Source: Methanomicrobiales archaeon (GTDB lineage: Archaea > Halobacteriota > Methanomicrobia > Methanomicrobiales > Methanospirillaceae). From it: 10,964 nt of DNA. The translations under genes were made by a program, and so were the position numbers. The notes below the pieces were generated by a model that saw only the letters and a list, made by a program, of their open reading frames with translations, searched no databases and was not told the DNA's origin. Positions 7,084 through 10,964 of the stretch are shown piece after piece; within the stretch, counting starts at the first letter, position 1, and every line of letters begins with the position of its first letter. The stretch is from NCBI GenBank assembly GCA_012520015.1, contig JAAYPD010000229.1:1-10964 (forward strand), read 5' to 3'.

Positions 7084-8772
7084 ATGATTGCCATGGACGC
7101 CACATTGCGAAGGGAAGTTAAGAATATGCTCCGCATGGGAGAATCAGCCCTTGAAAGAAAGGACTATAATCAGGCATCATTTTTATTCAGGAAAGCATTC
7201 ATGCAGGATCCGGATAATGTTGCAGCGATTATTAACCTTGGTTATACATATGTCAGGATGGGTAGATTTTCTCACGCGAGGAAATGCTTTACAACCGCAC
7301 TTGATATCGATCCTGATAATCCGGTCGCACGGAAAAACCTGTCCCTGCTTATGCGTCCAGGACTGAACGCAGACATGCACCGCCCAAAGTACCGGTCAAG
7401 ACCTGAAGAAGAGATTTACATCAGGTACATGCAGTGGGGCAACCTGCACATGGACCAGAAAAACTTCTATGCCGCAATCCAGTATTTTGAGTCTGCAAGT
7501 GCCATTCATCCGGATTTCATCGAACCTTTTATTAAAATAGGCCTTTCCTACGAAGAACTTGGGGAATACTCACTTGCCTGCAATGCATTTGAAGAGGCTT
7601 TGAATATCTATCCATCAGATCCGGTTGCTAAAGAACATATTGAGAAATGCCAGAGCTTTGACGGTCGGACTGTGTCGGATCCTGGGAAAACCACTAAAGA
7701 GTACCATCCTCCGAGAGAAAAAGAGCCTTCACCTGTAACCATCAATGAATCATTAAAGGAGGAGGTCGGACCTGGAGAAAAAGAACAAACACAGGAACCG
7801 ACAAAAGCAGAAAAACCTCGGTCAGACGAAGATATTGTAATGTCCATCCTTGCACAGTATTCATCAGTTGAGGAAGAAGCACCTTCAAGTGAAGACATCG
7901 GACAGAAAGAGGAAGAACCAGGGGAAGAACCAAGAGAACAGGCACAAAGCTCACAGGCACCCGTTGATGATCCGGTAATGAGCATCCTGATGCAATACAA
8001 GGATGAAATTCCCGAAGAAGGACAATCTGAAGAACGAAAGTCTGAAGAAGAACATGAAAAGAACCAACCGGAAGATGAGATACCAATAACCGGTGCAGCA
8101 CCTTTAACGGCAACCATGAAAGATAAATCAGTCAAGGACTTCAGGGTCGAATTAAACGATAACCAGAAGGATGCCCTTCGGGAGCTTGGAAATATTGGAG
8201 CATCCCATGCAGCAACCACACTTTCCACAATGCTAAATACACCGATAATGCTTAATGTGCCAGAGATTAGCATTGTCGACCTGCATGAGATAAACAAACA
8301 GATAGAACAGGATCTTTCTGCCATGGTAATATTTACCATGGAGGGGCAGATGGCAAAAGCTGGATATGTTATTCTTCACGTTCCCCAGGAGTCAGTAATT
8401 CAGATGACCAGTATCATGCTTGGTATGCCAGAAGAGCCTGGTCGGGAGATGAATGAGATGGATGAAAGTGCCATCAATGAGATAGGTAACATCATGGTGT
8501 CTGCATTCCTTGACGGTACGGCAGAACTACTGGGAATAATCATGCTTCCATCACCCCCAAGGGCATTATTCGATCTTCCAAAAAATGTTTTTGACCTGGT
8601 GATTAAAGAAAGCAATATCCTGTATGACAATATTGTCTTTTTTAAGACAGAATTAATTTGTGACGAGCATGAACTTAATCTGAACATATTCATGCTACCA
8701 AACCCTCCTGTTCTTCTTGATATCGTCAGAATGCTTGAAAAGATAATTGAGGACTCGGCAGCTGGAATCTGA
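7084..8772 (+). CDS. TPR-repeat protein with C-terminal CheC phosphatase domain
   Basis: Three parts are visible in 562 residues. Residues ~13-82 and ~111-182 form four tetratricopeptide repeats in two pairs (e.g. NLGYTYVRMGRFSHARKCF, ALDIDPDNP), a protein-binding scaffold. Residues ~190-352 are a low-complexity Glu/Pro/Ser/Gln linker with no fold, containing the motif VMSILxQY twice (252-259, 298-305). Residues ~357-562 are a CheC domain. Both CheC active-site signatures are complete: D363/E367/N370 with P393, and S462/E466/N469 with P492, and the two Glu lie 99 residues apart, as in T. maritima CheC. CheC dephosphorylates CheY-P and binds the deamidase CheD, encoded next to it. The TPR part probably takes this phosphatase to a partner I cannot name. 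The start at 7084 has only a weak AGGA upstream; ATG at 7093 is an alternative. No membrane segment or signal peptide is seen. Confidence 0.9.
   Translation: MIAMDATLRREVKNMLRMGESALERKDYNQASFLFRKAFMQDPDNVAAIINLGYTYVRMGRFSHARKCFTTALDIDPDNPVARKNLSLLMRPGLNADMHRPKYRSRPEEEIYIRYMQWGNLHMDQKNFYAAIQYFESASAIHPDFIEPFIKIGLSYEELGEYSLACNAFEEALNIYPSDPVAKEHIEKCQSFDGRTVSDPGKTTKEYHPPREKEPSPVTINESLKEEVGPGEKEQTQEPTKAEKPRSDEDIVMSILAQYSSVEEEAPSSEDIGQKEEEPGEEPREQAQSSQAPVDDPVMSILMQYKDEIPEEGQSEERKSEEEHEKNQPEDEIPITGAAPLTATMKDKSVKDFRVELNDNQKDALRELGNIGASHAATTLSTMLNTPIMLNVPEISIVDLHEINKQIEQDLSAMVIFTMEGQMAKAGYVILHVPQESVIQMTSIMLGMPEEPGREMNEMDESAINEIGNIMVSAFLDGTAELLGIIMLPSPPRALFDLPKNVFDLVIKESNILYDNIVFFKTELICDEHELNLNIFMLPNPPVLLDIVRMLEKIIEDSAAGI
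7822..8004 (+). repeat. Twice-repeated short linear motif in the TPR-CheC linker
   Basis: Residues 247-261 and 294-307 both read Asp/Glu-rich residues, then V-M-S-I-L-x-Q-Y (coding bases 7822-7866 and 7963-8004). They are 46 residues apart, in an otherwise disordered, charged linker. They are the only hydrophobic islands there, so they look like paired docking motifs rather than random low complexity. The target is unknown. Confidence 0.6.
8152..8769 (+). repeat. CheC-coding copy 1, inverted relative to copy 2
   Basis: This stretch encodes a CheC domain closely related to the one at 9286-9897 on the other strand. In the first signature 17 of 19 residues match (LRELGNIGAxHAATTLST core), in the second 14 of 16 (SAINEIGNIMxSxFLD). 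DNA identity is locally high: CTTGGAAATATTGG (8185-8198) and CCCATGCAGCAACCAC (8204-8219) recur exactly in reverse complement at 9851-9864 and 9830-9845. A duplication followed by divergence is inferred. Confidence 0.7.
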
Positions 8773-8776
8773 AATT

Positions 8777-9277
8777 TTATATTTCCCTTGTTGTTCCGTC
8801 AGCCTGTCTGATTACTAACCGTCCACCTTCTTTTGGATAATAAGTAATTGTCCTCCCGATGGTACCCCCAAGGTCTTCACGGACTATTGGAATGGACCGT
8901 TCTTTCAGGATCTCTCTGAGAGCTTCAGCATTTCGCTCCCCAATATTCAGGTTTCCTGAAAAATTCTGAAACATCGAGGCACCACCAGCAAGCTTTGCCT
9001 TCATATTGTTTATCTTACTTCCCTTTTGAGTCAGTTCCTTTAGAAGTACTTCAACAGCTGTATCTGCGTATTTTCCTGCACGTTCATTCGGCTTTCCACT
9101 GGACTTTGGAAGCATGACATGTGCAAGTCCACCGATTTTCCGGGTTTCGTCATGGATAACAAGACCAATACAGGAACCAAGTCCAATGGATGTCATTACT
9201 GAATCACCTGTGCTCCATTCACCAATACCAATAATGATGACTTCACGCTGATTACTGCCGGTAATCATCTCACCCAT
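8777..9277 (-). CDS. cheD: Chemoreceptor glutamine deamidase CheD
   Basis: CheD deamidates glutamines in methyl-accepting chemotaxis proteins and forms a regulated complex with CheC. The 166 residues carry the family core GLGSCIG with the catalytic Cys36 and LAHVMLP with the catalytic His53. The third active-site position, Thr21 in T. maritima CheD, six residues before the Cys, is Ser30 here, a conservative change. The LAGGASMF and NIGERN segments in the C-terminal half are also typical. The gene starts five bases after the stop of the cheA-cheC fusion gene, so translational coupling is likely. The first ATG at 9277 has only a weak Shine-Dalgarno match, and a second in-frame ATG follows at residue 4. 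Its stop is four bases from the stop of the convergent TPR-CheC gene. Two CheC domains encoded next to it are its likely partners. Confidence 0.95.
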   Translation of the reverse strand: MGEMITGSNQREVIIIGIGEWSTGDSVMTSIGLGSCIGLVIHDETRKIGGLAHVMLPKSSGKPNERAGKYADTAVEVLLKELTQKGSKINNMKAKLAGGASMFQNFSGNLNIGERNAEALREILKERSIPIVREDLGGTIGRTITYYPKEGGRLVIRQADGTTREI

Positions 9278-9282
9278 CCAAT

Positions 9283-10964
9283 TCAGCCTGATGTTGCTAT
9301 GACGTTTTCCATTCTGGCAAAGATTTCAGTAAGCAGGGATTTGCCTGGAAGAAGTATGATATTTGCCTTGATCTCATGAGTGGCACAGGTCAGTTCGGTC
9401 CTGAACAGCACAACCTCGTCAACGTTTTCCTTTATCTCCTGGGTCGCAATAATGGACTCAAGTGCCGCGTGGGGCATGTCAATTACCATGGATGGAGGAG
9501 AGGGGATCATGATAATATTTAAAAGTGTTGCACATGCATCAAGGAAAGAAGAACTCATGATATTTCCTATCTCATTGATTGCACTCCTGTCCATGTCATC
9601 AATCTCCCTGTCAAGCTCTGTTATTCCAATCATGATATTGGTAAGCCTGATAATGGAATCCTCCGGGATATGGAGTATGAGGTAACCTTCTCCTTTAATC
9701 TGGCCCTGAATTTTAAAGACAGTTAATGCGGCCCTGACATCATCAAGATAATTACGCAGGTTTGCCAGGCCCACAAGGATGATTTCCGGAACCCTGATCT
9801 GGATCATCGTACCAAGTATTGTTGAAAGGGTGGTTGCTGCATGGGCAGCACCAATATTTCCAAGTTCCCTCAGCTCATCGGCCTGTTGTTCACTGATGTC
9901 CAGGTTTCCATCAGTTACCACATTTTTTACCATCTTTTTCACCTTCGTTCCACCAGTTTTTCTTCCGGATTTCTGCACTCCTTCACGGAGGACTGCCTTG
10001 ACGTCAAGAACAGGAACTACCTCCCCGTCACCCGGGATAGTCACCCCGCTAACCCCGTCGCAGGCTCCGACAAATTTTGACAACGGTTTAATCACAACCT
10101 CCTGCTGACCTTCTATGAGATCGGCGATGATTGCACCTTTCCGGTTTCCATTCTGAAGAACGACGATGACCTCTTCTGATTTTGACCGGCCAAACATATC
10201 ATCAAGCCTGTATAAAACGATGATCTCGTCTCGCATGAGAAGGCCCTCGCCATTTCCGATGTTTTGGATTGGAAATGCGGCAAGGCTTGCAACTTCAGCT
10301 ACATTGGTGATGGGAATCGCACACCTTTTTCCATTGATCCTTATCATCATCACCATCACGATAGCCATCGTTGGTGGAAGAACCAGTTCAAACCTGCTAC
10401 CCTCACCAGGTACTGACTCAAGTTTTATCGTTCCCTGCAATGATGCAATGATGGTTCTGACAACGTCAAGTCCGACTCCACGACCACTAATATCAGTTAT
10501 CTTTTCCGCCGTTGAAAAACCGGGTTGGAAGAGGAGATCATATGCATCCTGATCACTTATGGACGATGCGACCTCTTCCGTAATAAGGCCACGTTCAACA
10601 GCCTTACTCTTAATTTTTTCAACATCTACTCCCCCTCCGTCGTCCTCAATGACAATGATAACATTGTCTTTGTCCCTGGATGCAGAGAGCTTAAGCCTGC
10701 CTTTTGGATTTTTTCCGTTTGCTATCCTTACTTCAGGAGATTCAATGCCATGATCAAGGGCATTTCTGATCAAATGAAGTAGAGGATCATTAAGTCCGTC
10801 CATGACCGAGCGATCAAGTTCAGTGTCTCCACCTTCAACTACAAAGTCAACCTCTTTACCTTCCTTTGCAGCAATATCTCGGACAGTCCTCGGAAACCGG
10901 TTGAAGATATGGTTAAGCGGGATCATCCTGATATCCATCATCATGACCTGCAGATCAGATACCG
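9283..10964 (-). CDS. cheA: CheA histidine kinase fused to a C-terminal CheC phosphatase domain (5' truncated by window edge)
   Basis: The frame is open to the right edge (first visible codon at 10960-10962), giving 559 residues; the Met codons at 10944 are internal. Counting from the first visible residue: end of the dimerisation domain (DIRMIPLNHIFNRFPR, ~10-25); P4 ATPase (~26-200; N box HLIRNALDHG 63-72, G1 box DDGGG 107-111, F-box region LLFQPGFSTAE, G2 box GRGVGLD 160-166); P5 CheW-like domain (~200-328); a basic Lys/Gly linker (~329-352); and a complete CheC domain (~355-559). Both CheC sites are intact: D362/E366/N369 and S460/E464/N467, each with the downstream Pro. The phosphotransfer (P1) and CheY-binding (P2) domains must lie outside. 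No stop or frame change separates kinase and CheC parts, so the fusion is real in this sequence. cheD follows five bases later. A kinase carrying its own pathway's phosphatase should limit CheY-P near the receptor array; this is inference. Confidence 0.92.
   Translation of the reverse strand, partial: VSDLQVMMMDIRMIPLNHIFNRFPRTVRDIAAKEGKEVDFVVEGGDTELDRSVMDGLNDPLLHLIRNALDHGIESPEVRIANGKNPKGRLKLSASRDKDNVIIVIEDDGGGVDVEKIKSKAVERGLITEEVASSISDQDAYDLLFQPGFSTAEKITDISGRGVGLDVVRTIIASLQGTIKLESVPGEGSRFELVLPPTMAIVMVMMIRINGKRCAIPITNVAEVASLAAFPIQNIGNGEGLLMRDEIIVLYRLDDMFGRSKSEEVIVVLQNGNRKGAIIADLIEGQQEVVIKPLSKFVGACDGVSGVTIPGDGEVVPVLDVKAVLREGVQKSGRKTGGTKVKKMVKNVVTDGNLDISEQQADELRELGNIGAAHAATTLSTILGTMIQIRVPEIILVGLANLRNYLDDVRAALTVFKIQGQIKGEGYLILHIPEDSIIRLTNIMIGITELDREIDDMDRSAINEIGNIMSSSFLDACATLLNIIMIPSPPSMVIDMPHAALESIIATQEIKENVDEVVLFRTELTCATHEIKANIILLPGKSLLTEIFARMENVIATSG
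9286..9897 (-). repeat. CheC-coding copy 2, inverted relative to copy 1
   Basis: This is the partner of 8152-8769 on the opposite strand, here joined to the cheA frame through a basic linker. Exact short matches to copy 1 in reverse complement are at 9851-9864 and 9830-9845. The two copies flank cheD. Spacing between the two active-site Glu residues is 98 here and 99 in copy 1, so a one-residue indel separates them. Confidence 0.7.

Noticed and set aside
7608..8339. 243-codon open frame on the minus strand opposite the TPR-CheC gene
   Set aside because: It is a Ser/Cys-rich mirror of the Glu/Ser-rich linker and CheC codons, with no recognisable domain; the plus-strand gene explains the region.
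10945..10964. CheA start at the ATG triplet at 10944
   Set aside because: The frame continues to the edge as V-S-D-L-Q-V before M-M-M-D-I-R-M, which is the interior of the CheA dimerisation domain, so the gene starts beyond the window.
1..10964. CRISPR array, insertion sequence, phage or defence genes
   Set aside because: No regularly spaced repeats, transposase, integrase or terminal inverted repeats are visible; the only sizeable repeat is the pair of CheC coding segments.

Overview
The window looks like the chromosome of a motile methanogenic archaeon of the order Methanomicrobiales; a Methanospirillum-like genus is my best guess, from protein style and moderate GC rather than any search. 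The archaeal signs are a pyruvoyl-dependent arginine decarboxylase, archaeal-type carAB and argG, A/T-rich TATA boxes, poly-T terminators without hairpins, a tRNA gene without encoded CCA, and a CheC/CheD-type chemotaxis system.

Left part (1-620, + strand): the 3' end of a response-regulator gene (end of a receiver domain plus a PAS domain), then a tRNA-Arg(GCG) gene. Middle part (668-6979): an arginine and pyrimidine block. On the minus strand run carA, carB (one-base stop/start overlap) and argG, which has its own promoter and ribosome binding site. Facing away from carA on the plus strand is the arginine decarboxylase gene pdaD. Together they make carbamoyl phosphate, make argininosuccinate, and turn arginine into agmatine. 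Right part (7084-10964): a chemotaxis adaptation block. A TPR protein with a C-terminal CheC phosphatase domain is on the plus strand. It meets cheD and a CheA histidine kinase tail-to-tail on the minus strand. That CheA carries a second complete CheC domain fused to its C terminus and runs off the right edge.

Two observations stand out. First, CarA keeps its catalytic Cys and Glu, but the catalytic His is Val, the glutamine-contacting Gln is Leu, and a glutamine-contacting Ser is Gly. This suggests a carbamoyl-phosphate synthetase that has lost glutaminase activity and uses ammonia directly. Second, the chemotaxis block has two related CheC phosphatase domains, both with intact active-site motifs, fused to different partners: the kinase itself, and a TPR scaffold whose linker carries a twice-repeated short motif (VMSILxQY). 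The two CheC coding stretches form a diverged inverted repeat around cheD, so a local duplication is likely.
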